From Lysobacter gummosus (GTDB taxonomy: Bacteria > Pseudomonadota > Gammaproteobacteria > Xanthomonadales > Xanthomonadaceae), in contig NZ_CP011131.1 in assembly GCF_001442805.1 (NCBI RefSeq), forward strand, positions 5,518,001 through 5,582,000: DNA of 64,000 nucleotides, given 5' to 3'. Made by a program: the position numbers and the translations under genes. The notes beneath the pieces were generated by a model. It saw only the letters and a program-made list of their open reading frames with translations, had not been told where the DNA came from and did no database searches. Shown here in pieces: positions 53,415 through 61,166 of this stretch; position 1 is the stretch's first letter; each line of letters opens with the position of its first letter.

Positions 53415-55301
53415 TCACAGCTCGCAGAAGCAATACGCCAGCGCCTTCACCGGCACGCCGCTGGTGGGCTTGATCGCGCTCTCGACGAAACGCAGGTCCG
53501 ACGCGGTCTGCGGCAACGCCTTGGCCAGCAGGCCGCGGGCGAGGTCCGAACGTCCCAGCAGCGCGCTGCCGGCGTTGCTGGAGGCGAAGCCGGCGAAGAA
53601 GCGCTCGAACGGCGACGGCATCTTCTCCACGTAACGCACGCGGTAGTCGCCGGCCTTGCCGAGCTTGGCGCGCGCGGCGACGTCGTCGATCGCGTTCTGC
53701 AGTCCGCCCAGGTCATCGACCAGTCCGCGTTCCTTCGCCTGCGCGCCGCTCCACACGCGGCCGCGGGCGATCGCGTCGATCTCTTCCACCGGCTTCTTGC
53801 GCGCGGCGGCGACGCGACCGGTGAAGTCGGCGTAGCCCTTGTTGATGATGGTCTGGATCACCTGCCCGACTTCCGGCGCCAGCGGCCGGGTGATGTCGAA
53901 GGAACCGGCGAAGCGCGTGGTGCCGACGCCGTCGGTGTGCACGCCGATCTTCTCCAGCGCGCGCGGCACGGTCGGGATCATGCCGAAGATGCCGATCGAA
54001 CCGGTGATGGTCGACGGATCGGCGTAGATCTTGTCGGCGTTCATCGAGATCCAGTAACCGCCCGAAGCGGCCAGATCGCCCATCGACACCACCACCGGCT
54101 TGCCGGCGGCCTTGAGCGCGACGATCTCGCGGCGGATCTGCTCGGAAGCGAACACCTCGCCGCCGGGCGAATCCACCCGCAGCACCAGCGCCTTCACGTT
54201 CTCGTCGTCGCGCGCGTCGCGCAGCAGCGCCGCGGTGGACACGCCGCCGATCGAACCGGGCGGCTGCTCGCCGCCGCTGATTTCGCCCGCAGCCACGACG
54301 ATGGCGACCTGCGGACGCTGGTCGGCCGGATTGAGCGTGCGATCCAGGCCGGCGACGTAGGCGTCCATGGCGATCTGACGGAAGCCGCCTTCGGCGTCTT
54401 CGTCGGCGACGCCGCGCTTGGTCAGCATCTCATCGACTTCTTCGCGCGTCTTGAGCCCGTCGATCAGCTTCAGGCCCAGCGCGTACTTGCCCATGTCGCC
54501 CTTGACCGCGTCCAGCCGCTGCGGCAGTTCGTCGATCGAGGCGATGAGGTCGGCCGGCTTGAGCTTGCGCGCCTTGGCCACGTCGTCGAGATACCGCGTC
54601 CACAGGTCGTTCATCCAGAACAGATCGGCGGTCTTGGAGTCTTCCGAGGCGGCATCGAGGATGTACGGCTCGGCGGCAGACTTGTACTCGCCGACGCGGA
54701 ACAGGTGCACGTCCACGCCGAGCTTGTCCTGCAGGCCTTCGCGGTAGTACTGGCGATAGCGGCCCAGGCCCTCGAGCATCATCCCGCCCATCGGGTCGAG
54801 GAACACTTCGTTGGCCTGCGCGGCGATCAGGTACTGCTTCTGGTCCATGGTTTCGGCGAAGGCGATGACTTCCTTCTTGCTCGCCCGCACCCGCGCCACC
54901 GCGGCGGCGACATCGCGCAGCGAGGCCATGCCGGTGCCCTGCAGCTTGTCCAGGCGCAGCACGACGCGCTCGATGCGCTTGTCGTCCCTGGCCGCGTCCA
55001 GCGCGCGGATCACGTCGCGCAGCTGCACTTCCGGGGTCTTGTCGCCGAAGGCGCGGCTGAGCGCGCGCGAGGCCGGGTCGCTGCTGTACTGCTCCACCAG
55101 CGCGCCTTCCGGGGCGATCACCAGGGTGGTGCGTTCCAGCAACGGCTTGACGCCTCCGCCGAGGCTCAGCGCGGCCAGGAAAAACAGCAGGAAACCGAAG
55201 AACAGCAGGTTGAAGACCAACCGGCGGGTGAAGTTCATCGTGTCCCAGACGCCGATGAAGAAACGGGCCAAAGGCCCGCGACGTGGGGAGGTATCGTTCA
55301 T
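53415..55301 (-). CDS. sppA: Signal peptide peptidase SppA (67-kDa type)
   Basis: A 628-residue tandem-domain SppA. N-terminal anchor helix (LVFNLLFFGFLLFFLAAL); catalytic Lys in VGEYKSAAEPY in the first half, nucleophile Ser in SMGDLAASGGYW in the second half, as in the E. coli enzyme. It degrades cleaved signal peptides in the inner membrane. The ATG at 55301 (MNDTSPRRG, GGAG upstream) is preferred over a frame start five codons earlier. No gene is obviously co-transcribed. Confidence 0.95.
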   Translation of the reverse strand: MNDTSPRRGPLARFFIGVWDTMNFTRRLVFNLLFFGFLLFFLAALSLGGGVKPLLERTTLVIAPEGALVEQYSSDPASRALSRAFGDKTPEVQLRDVIRALDAARDDKRIERVVLRLDKLQGTGMASLRDVAAAVARVRASKKEVIAFAETMDQKQYLIAAQANEVFLDPMGGMMLEGLGRYRQYYREGLQDKLGVDVHLFRVGEYKSAAEPYILDAASEDSKTADLFWMNDLWTRYLDDVAKARKLKPADLIASIDELPQRLDAVKGDMGKYALGLKLIDGLKTREEVDEMLTKRGVADEDAEGGFRQIAMDAYVAGLDRTLNPADQRPQVAIVVAAGEISGGEQPPGSIGGVSTAALLRDARDDENVKALVLRVDSPGGEVFASEQIRREIVALKAAGKPVVVSMGDLAASGGYWISMNADKIYADPSTITGSIGIFGMIPTVPRALEKIGVHTDGVGTTRFAGSFDITRPLAPEVGQVIQTIINKGYADFTGRVAAARKKPVEEIDAIARGRVWSGAQAKERGLVDDLGGLQNAIDDVAARAKLGKAGDYRVRYVEKMPSPFERFFAGFASSNAGSALLGRSDLARGLLAKALPQTASDLRFVESAIKPTSGVPVKALAYCFCEL

Positions 55302-55381
55302 TGGCACAGGCTCCATGTGTACGGCTCAGACTAACCCGGCACGGGGCGGGGTTTCACCCGCCATTCGTAACTGTGAAGGCC

Positions 55382-55476
55382 GGGAATCGGGAGTCGGGAA
55401 TGGGGAATCGGAAGATCAAGGGCGAAAGCCGAGATTCCCCGCTTCTGCCTTTCCCGATTCCCGATTCCCATTCCCG
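55382..55476. repeat. GGGAATCGGGA intergenic repeat, inverted pair
   Basis: GGGAATCGGGAGTCGGGAAT begins at 55382 and continues TGGGGAATCGG; a reverse-complement relative (CCCGATTCCCGATTCCCATT) lies at 55453-55472. Low-complexity interspersed repeat, arms imperfect. Confidence 0.7.
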
Positions 55477-55479
55477 CCC

Positions 55480-56901
55480 TCAGGTGCACCCGGTTTCGTG
55501 CGGATCGACTTCGTGCGGCGCCTCGCTGGCCATCCGCGCGGCCAGCCGGTCGGGCTGGCTGGAGCGGATGAACCGCGCGCACAGCAGCACCGAGGCCACC
55601 GTCAGGCCGGCGATCAGGCCGATCCACATGCCCTTCGGGCCCCAGTTGAGGCCCAGGCCGAGGTAGGCGCCCACCGGCATGCCCACGCCCCAGTAGGCCA
55701 GCGCGGCCAGGACCATCGGCACCCGGGTGTCCTTGAGCCCGCGCAGGGCGCCGGCCGAGAGCACCTGGATGCCGTCGGGGAACTGGAACATCGCCGAATA
55801 CAGCAGCAAGGACGCGGCCAGGGTCGCGACCGCGACGTCGGCGGTGTAGAAGCTCACCAGCAGTTCGTTGGCGCTCAGCAGCAAGATGCCCGACACCAGC
55901 TGGGTGCCGATCACGATCGCGTACCCGGCCAGCCCGGCATAGCGCACGCCGGCGTAGTCGCGCCGGCCCAGCGCGTGGCCGACCCGCACCGTGGTCGCCT
56001 CGGCCAGCCCCATCGGCACCATGAAGCACAACGCGGACAGGTTGATCGCGATCTGGTGCGCCGACGCCGGCACCTCGCCCAGGCGCCCGATCAGCAGCGC
56101 GGTGACGATGAACAGACTGCCTTCCATCAGCACGGTCACGCCGATCGGCAGGCCGGTGGCGAGCAGGCCGCGGATGGTCGGCCAATGCGGTTTGTCGAAG
56201 CGCTCGAACAAGCGCAGGTCGGCGAAGCGCCTGGCGCTGCGCAGCACCAGGAAGAAACCGATCGCCTGCGCCCACAGCATCACCGCCGAGGCGATGCCCA
56301 GACCGCCGGCACCCATTTCCGGCAGGCCGAACTTGCCGAAGGTCAGCACGTAGCCCAACGGCAGCAGCACCAGCAGGCCGCCGGCGCTGAGCAGCATGGT
56401 CGGCAAGGTCCAGTGCAGGCCTTCGCTGAGATAGCGCATGCAGAAGAACAGCGTCAGCGCCGGCACGCCCCAGCGGATGCCGTGGAGGAAGTCGCGCGCG
56501 CCGGGAATGATCTCCGCGGCGATGCCCATCGCCGCCAGCGCGTGCGGGATGAAGGTCAGAAACGCAAATAAAAACACGCTCAGCAACACCGCCATCCACA
56601 GCGCCTGGCGGAACAAGGCGCCGATCTCGCCGCGCCGGCCGGCGCCTTCGAGTTGCGACACCGACGGCGGCACCGACAGCAAGGTGCCGATCGGCACCAT
56701 CATCGGCAGCCACCACAACGCGGTGCCGATCGTCACCGAGGCCAGCGTGGTGGTGCTGTGGTGGCCGGCCAGGGTGTTATCGACGAAGCCGATCAGGCCG
56801 GTGGAGACGTGGCCGGCGACCAGCGGCGCGGCCAGGACCAGGGTCGTGCGGATCTCGCCGGCCAGGCCGGCGCGGGAGAGGGAAGGCGATGACGCGGACA
56901 T
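55480..56901 (-). CDS. MATE-family multidrug efflux pump (NorM-like)
   Basis: A 473-residue, 12-helix MATE transporter with internal two-fold repeat. Typical blocks: LVLAAPLVAGHVSTGLIGFV, PPSVSQLEGAGRRGEI, EGLHWTLPTMLLSAGG, MEGSLFIVTALLIGRLGEV and VGHALGRRDYAGVRYAG. NorM-type pumps export cationic drugs using Na+ or H+. No regulator is adjacent. Confidence 0.93.
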   Translation of the reverse strand: MSASSPSLSRAGLAGEIRTTLVLAAPLVAGHVSTGLIGFVDNTLAGHHSTTTLASVTIGTALWWLPMMVPIGTLLSVPPSVSQLEGAGRRGEIGALFRQALWMAVLLSVFLFAFLTFIPHALAAMGIAAEIIPGARDFLHGIRWGVPALTLFFCMRYLSEGLHWTLPTMLLSAGGLLVLLPLGYVLTFGKFGLPEMGAGGLGIASAVMLWAQAIGFFLVLRSARRFADLRLFERFDKPHWPTIRGLLATGLPIGVTVLMEGSLFIVTALLIGRLGEVPASAHQIAINLSALCFMVPMGLAEATTVRVGHALGRRDYAGVRYAGLAGYAIVIGTQLVSGILLLSANELLVSFYTADVAVATLAASLLLYSAMFQFPDGIQVLSAGALRGLKDTRVPMVLAALAYWGVGMPVGAYLGLGLNWGPKGMWIGLIAGLTVASVLLCARFIRSSQPDRLAARMASEAPHEVDPHETGCT

Positions 56902-57025
56902 TGTGCGGGACCAACGGCACGACTGCGGCCGCGCATCCGGTCTAGGGCGCTGGCGCCGGGTCGCGGCGGACGGCTATCTTACCCGCTCGAAAGTGAAGGC
57001 CGGGGAGCCTCTAACTCGACCGCCA

Positions 57026-58531
57026 ATGAGCGCAACTTCTTCTTCAGACTCCAGCCACGCCGGCGGCCATTCGGCCCACGGCCAGCACGACCTGACCCAC
57101 TGCGAAAACTGCAAGACCCCGCTGCACGGGCATTATTGCTACGAGTGCGGCCAGTCGGTGGTCAATCCGATCCGCCACGTCGGCCACGCGCTGGAGGAAG
57201 TGTTCGAATCCTTCTGGCACCTGGACGGCCGCATTTTCCGCACCTTGCGCGATCTGCTCTCGCCGGGCCGGGTCGCCCGCAACTACATCGCCGGCCATCG
57301 CGTGCGCTATGTGGCGCCGCTGCGGTTGTTCGTGATCGTTTCGGTGCTGACCTTCTTCGTCGCCAAGTTCGCGATCCACATCGACGAAACCAACCAGTTC
57401 GTCAACATCACCAATCTGCAGGAAGGCACGGTCCGCCTGGGCAACTCCAAGAGTTTGATCAGGCGAGCCGACAGCATCGCCGAGGTCGAGGAAGTGCGCG
57501 CGCGCACGCTCAAGGAGCTGCAGGCCGCCAGCGCCCAGGTGCCGGCCGAGGCGCGCGGCGCCATCGACAAGTCGATCCAGGGGCTCAACCGCCAGGCCGA
57601 CAAGCGCATCGACACGCTGCGCATGGAAATGCAGCTCGATGGCGCGCAGGTCGCCGCGCAGAAGGCCGAAGGCCAGCGCGCGGCGGCCACTTCGGAAAGC
57701 GATAGCATCAACCAGGCCAAGACCCTGGCCGAGGTGGAAAGCGCGCGCGACGCCCGCATCGCCCAGACGATGCAGGACGATCCGGCGAAGTGGGAAGCGC
57801 AGTCGGACATGGCGATCGCGCGCGGCAACAAGATCCGCACCATCAATGCCGAAGCCGGCTGCCGTATCGCCCAGCTACAGCGCGAACACGCGGTGGCCAG
57901 CGAAGGCGCCAACGTGCGCAAGTCCGACTTCGACCATTACGGCGAACCCGATTGCGACGACATCGGCGATCCGTTGTCGTTCAACGGCAAGCCCTGGAGC
58001 GCGACGACCAATCCGCTCATCGTCACCTGGTGGCCGAAGTTCGCCAACGACTGGCTCAACAAGCAGGTCGGCCGCGGCGAAGCCAACATCAAGCGGCTGA
58101 CGAAGGAGCCCTGGCTTTACGTGCGCGCCATGATCAGCGCCGTCCCGACCGCGCTGTTCCTGATGGTGCCGCTGTTCGCGCTGCTGCTGAAGCTGGCCTA
58201 CCTGGGCTCGGGCCGCGGCTATCTGGAACATCTGGCGATCGCGTTGTACAGCCACGTCTACCTGTGCCTGCTGCTGCTGGCGATGTTCGTGCTGATGCTG
58301 CTCGGCGGCGTGATCACGCCGCACTGGAGCGGCTTCGGCTGGATCAGCGGCCTGGGCATCGGCCTGCTGTGGACGTGGATGCCGATCTATCTGCTGATCA
58401 TGCAAAAGCGCGTGTACGGCAACGGCTGGCCGCTGACCCTGATCCGCTACACGGTGGTGGGTTCGCTGTACTTCGTGCTGATGAGCATGGCCGCGGTGTT
58501 CCTGGCGATCAGCGCGATCGTGCAGATGTGA
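57026..58531 (+). CDS. Zinc-ribbon membrane protein, DUF3667-like
   Basis: A 501-residue protein. After a Ser/His-rich start (HAGGHSAHGQHDLTH) comes a zinc ribbon (CENCKTPLHGHYCYECGQ), then the DUF3667-type HVGHALEEVFESFWHLDGRI and a first helix (PLRLFVIVSVLTFFVAKFAI). Residues ~130-300 form a long charged coiled-coil-like insert, unusual for the family. Four more helices lie at the end (MISAVPTALFLMVPLFALLL, LLLLAMFVLMLLGGVITP). Function unknown. The next gene overlaps its stop as GTGA. Confidence 0.85.
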   Translation: MSATSSSDSSHAGGHSAHGQHDLTHCENCKTPLHGHYCYECGQSVVNPIRHVGHALEEVFESFWHLDGRIFRTLRDLLSPGRVARNYIAGHRVRYVAPLRLFVIVSVLTFFVAKFAIHIDETNQFVNITNLQEGTVRLGNSKSLIRRADSIAEVEEVRARTLKELQAASAQVPAEARGAIDKSIQGLNRQADKRIDTLRMEMQLDGAQVAAQKAEGQRAAATSESDSINQAKTLAEVESARDARIAQTMQDDPAKWEAQSDMAIARGNKIRTINAEAGCRIAQLQREHAVASEGANVRKSDFDHYGEPDCDDIGDPLSFNGKPWSATTNPLIVTWWPKFANDWLNKQVGRGEANIKRLTKEPWLYVRAMISAVPTALFLMVPLFALLLKLAYLGSGRGYLEHLAIALYSHVYLCLLLLAMFVLMLLGGVITPHWSGFGWISGLGIGLLWTWMPIYLLIMQKRVYGNGWPLTLIRYTVVGSLYFVLMSMAAVFLAISAIVQM

Positions 58532-58863
58532 GCGGCGTGGACGCCATCGGCGGCGGGCTGATCTACGAGGTCAATCTCGACCTCGACGCCACCATCGCCG
58601 ACGACTATCTGGCCTGGCTGCGTCCGCACATGCGCGAGCTGTGCGCGCTGCCGGGCTTCATCGACGCCCACCTGCACGCGGTGGAGGAACCTGTGGCCGA
58701 ACCCGGCCGCGCCGCGTGGTGCGTGCACTACCGCCTGCGCGATCAGGCCGCGCTGGACGACTACCTGCGCGAGCACGCGCCGCGCCTGCGCGCCGACGGC
58801 ATTGCGCGCTTCGGCGGCCGCTTCAACGCTTCGCGGCGGGTGTTGCGGACCATGGCGGGCTGA
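58528..58863 (+). CDS. DUF4286-like small protein
   Basis: A 111-residue protein with a ferredoxin-like dimeric alpha/beta-barrel pattern: LIYEVNLDLDATIADDYLAW, LCALPGFIDAHLHAVEE, WCVHYRLRDQAALDDYLREH and a basic end. It is typical of DUF4286 proteins. The GTG start overlaps the preceding TGA, so it should be translationally coupled to the zinc-ribbon membrane protein. Confidence 0.82.
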   Translation: MSGVDAIGGGLIYEVNLDLDATIADDYLAWLRPHMRELCALPGFIDAHLHAVEEPVAEPGRAAWCVHYRLRDQAALDDYLREHAPRLRADGIARFGGRFNASRRVLRTMAG

Positions 58864-58936
58864 GGCGACGCGGCAAATCTCGAAGCGCGTTCGCGCCCCT
58901 GAGCGATCCTGCCCACTCGCCGCGGTCTGCCGAGGT

Positions 58937-58972
58937 CTTTTGTGGGAGGGGTTTCAGCCCCTCCCACAAAAG
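58937..58972. terminator. 15-bp palindrome, bidirectional terminator or REP copy
   Basis: CTTTTGTGGGAGGGG and CCCCTCCCACAAAAG are exact reverse complements around TTTCAG. The motif belongs to the TTTTGTGGGAGGGGCTTCAG repeat family also at 53091 and 53235, here in perfectly symmetrical form, between convergent genes. Confidence 0.6.
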
Positions 58973-59059
58973 CCTCCGCTTTACGCCATCTTCGTCGCGA
59001 CGATCGCGGTCACCCTGTGCGCCAGCGCGTACCACTGCAGCGTGGTCACCGCCGCGCGA

Positions 59060-59710
59060 TCAACGGGTCAAGGCATCGCTCAGCCACGCCGCGCGTTGCG
59101 CGGGCGGCGCGGCGAGCAGGCCGGCGCGCAGCCGCTCGCGATCCTGCGGCTGAGTGCGCTGCGCCAGCACGGCCAGCTCCTTGCGCTGCGCCGGGGTGAG
59201 CCCGCGCAGGGCGGCCAGCATCGCCGCGTGCTGGGATTCGGGCAATTGCGCGAGCAAGGGCTGCAGCGCCGGGTAATCGGCGCCGAGCGCGGGGCCCAGC
59301 AGCCAGCCACGGCGTTCGCTGCGGTCGATCGCCTCGAACTGCGCGCGCAACGCCTGCTGCTGATCGACCGGCAAGGCGGCGAAACGCGCGGCCGCGGCCT
59401 GCACCTGGGCGCGTTCGTCGGCGCTCAAGGCCTGCCAGGCCAGATAACGCTCGCGGTGCTCGCCGCGCTGCTGCGCGCTCAGCTCGCCCCATTGCGCGGC
59501 GCGCCGGCCGAACTCGCGGCGCTGGTCTTCGTTCCACGAGTCCCAGCGCTGGCCGTTCGCCTGCAACCGCGCCTGCGCCGCGGGCGGCAGGCGGGCCAGG
59601 GTTTCGCTGAGCTCCGGCGGCAGCGCCTGCGCCGGCAACAAAGTGACTACGGCGACCGCCGCCGCGACGGCGAGCGTTCGCAGCCAACGGGCGGAATGGA
59701 TGCGGCGCAT
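59060..59710 (-). CDS. DUF3106-like exported protein
   Basis: A 216-residue exported protein: signal WLRTLAVAAAVAVVTLLPAQA, then DUF3106-like helical repeats: ETLARLPPAAQARLQANGQR, WDSWNEDQRREFGRRAAQW, LSAQQRGEHRERYLAWQAL, LTPAQRKELAVLAQRTQPQD. It is rich in Gln/Arg/Ala and probably periplasmic. It starts within the stop of the upstream gene (TGATG), and the two are a fixed pair. Function unknown. Confidence 0.85.
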   Translation of the reverse strand: MRRIHSARWLRTLAVAAAVAVVTLLPAQALPPELSETLARLPPAAQARLQANGQRWDSWNEDQRREFGRRAAQWGELSAQQRGEHRERYLAWQALSADERAQVQAAAARFAALPVDQQQALRAQFEAIDRSERRGWLLGPALGADYPALQPLLAQLPESQHAAMLAALRGLTPAQRKELAVLAQRTQPQDRERLRAGLLAAPPAQRAAWLSDALTR

Positions 59711-60723
59711 CACTCGCCCTCCTGGGTGTCGGTTTCCGAGCCCTGGGTTTCGCCGCCGGCCGGCGCCGTGCCCGGAGCGGGCGGCGCGGCCTCCAGCGGA
59801 ACCGCCGGGGCCTGCGCCGGAATCGTGCCGGCGTCGCGCGCGGCCAGCCAGCTGCGCAGTTCCAGGTCGTCGGAGGCGGCCTGGCCCTGCGGATCGGCCA
59901 GCAGTTCGAAATCGCGATGGGCGATCAGCCCGGCTTCGCGGCCGTAGCGATCGGCCGGCGCCGCGGCCTCGGGCAAGGCGCTGACCGTGACCCCGTCGGG
60001 GCCGCCGAGCCAGCGGCCGGCGAAGCCGCCGGGCCACCAGAAGGTCGCGGCGAAGGCCAGGGTGCACAGCGCCAGCAGGCTCCACAGCAGCGGCATCAGC
60101 CAGCTAGGCCGCGGCCGCTTCGCCGCCGCGCGCGGTTGCGCCGCCGAGGCGGTCATCGCCACGCCTTGCAGCGCCGCTTCGCGCGCCTGGGCCAGACGCT
60201 GCAGCCGCTCCGGCGGTAAGGTCTTGATCCGGCGGTGGACCTGTTCGCGCAATTGCTGCCAGGCCTGCGGGTCGGCGCGGCCGTCGGCGTGCCGCGGCAG
60301 CGCGCGCTGCAGGGCCAGCCGGTAGGTTGGCGGGGCCACGCCGAGCACCGCCGCGGCCTCGTTTTCGTTGAGCCCGGCGGCCAGCCGCAGCAGCAGCGCC
60401 GCGCGCGGTCCGCTGCCCAACTCGGCCAGGCGGTCGGTGACCTCGACCGGGATCGCGACCGGGGTGCGCTGGCGCAGGCCGGGCTGGGTCAGCAGCAGCG
60501 ACCAGAACCGGCTGGGCCATTCGCTGAGCGCCGCCTCGGCCGCGAGCGCACGGAAACCGGTCATCGCCGCGGCCAGCGCGGCATCGCCGGCGGAGGCGTC
60601 GCCGGCCTGCAATTCGGCCAGTACCGCGCCGCGCCGTTCGACGCCGCGCAGGAAGGCCGAGAGGGCGGCGGGGGCATTCGCTCGGGGGGCGGAAGAGCCT
60701 GGGGCGGGGGCTGCGGAACTCAT
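59710..60723 (-). CDS. Membrane-anchored sigma-like/HTH protein
   Basis: A 337-residue protein. Residues ~100-145 resemble sigma-70 region 4 (LGSGPRAALLLRLAAGLNENEAAAVLG followed by VAPPTYRLALQRALPR). A single transmembrane helix follows at ~215-235 (PLLWSLLALCTLAFAATFWW) and then a periplasmic Ala/Pro tail. The combination suggests a membrane-bound regulator or diverged sigma-like domain with its DUF3106 partner downstream. The ATG at 60723 is taken because sequence before it lacks coding character. Confidence 0.75.
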   Translation of the reverse strand: MSSAAPAPGSSAPRANAPAALSAFLRGVERRGAVLAELQAGDASAGDAALAAAMTGFRALAAEAALSEWPSRFWSLLLTQPGLRQRTPVAIPVEVTDRLAELGSGPRAALLLRLAAGLNENEAAAVLGVAPPTYRLALQRALPRHADGRADPQAWQQLREQVHRRIKTLPPERLQRLAQAREAALQGVAMTASAAQPRAAAKRPRPSWLMPLLWSLLALCTLAFAATFWWPGGFAGRWLGGPDGVTVSALPEAAAPADRYGREAGLIAHRDFELLADPQGQAASDDLELRSWLAARDAGTIPAQAPAVPLEAAPPAPGTAPAGGETQGSETDTQEGE

Positions 60724-61166
60724 CGGGACGGCTTCACCATACGGTGCATCATAGCGATGCGCGCGGCGTGGAAAACCGCTTGACAAACCGCACAGACGCA
60801 TCAGCGCGAAGCAGGACGCGGCTTGCAGCCAAATCCGGTTGTGCACAGCAGTAATGGAACCGTCATGGGGCCTCATTTCGCCGGCGCGCAAGCCTTCATT
60901 ACAACGATGTTTCACGGTCAAAGCCTTGATACGCAAGGCATTTGGCGCGTTGGCGATTTTTTCACCAACCTAACCCGAGGGCTTATTTCAACGCTCTCGC
61001 GCATCGCTGCCGACCCGCCATGCACAGATTTATCCACAGGCCATGTGGATAAGGAGATTTCTCTTTCCGATCCGGTTAGTTACGTGACTTTCGTCAGATA
61101 AACGGAAGCAATGACCTGCAACTGCCTCGTCTGCCGCCGGTCCCCGCCGCTCGCTAGACTGAAGCC
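60724..61166. other. AT-richer intergenic region upstream of priA
   Basis: 443 bp without a convincing gene and noticeably AT-richer than its surroundings (GCGATTTTTTCACCAACC near 60953). It includes paired DnaA boxes at 61030-61052 and a TTGTGCACAG motif near 60838. Confidence 0.6.
61030..61052. promoter_or_regulatory. Inverted pair of perfect DnaA boxes
   Basis: TTATCCACA (61030-61038) and TGTGGATAA (61044-61052) are both exact consensus R-type DnaA boxes in inverted orientation, separated by GGCCA. They lie 115 bp upstream of priA. They may place priA or the divergent gene under DnaA control or act as a DnaA-binding reservoir. Confidence 0.72.

Noticed and set aside
60724..61166. Chromosomal replication origin
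   Set aside because: Only two clear DnaA boxes, no dnaA/dnaN/gidA neighbours; a regulatory site is more likely.
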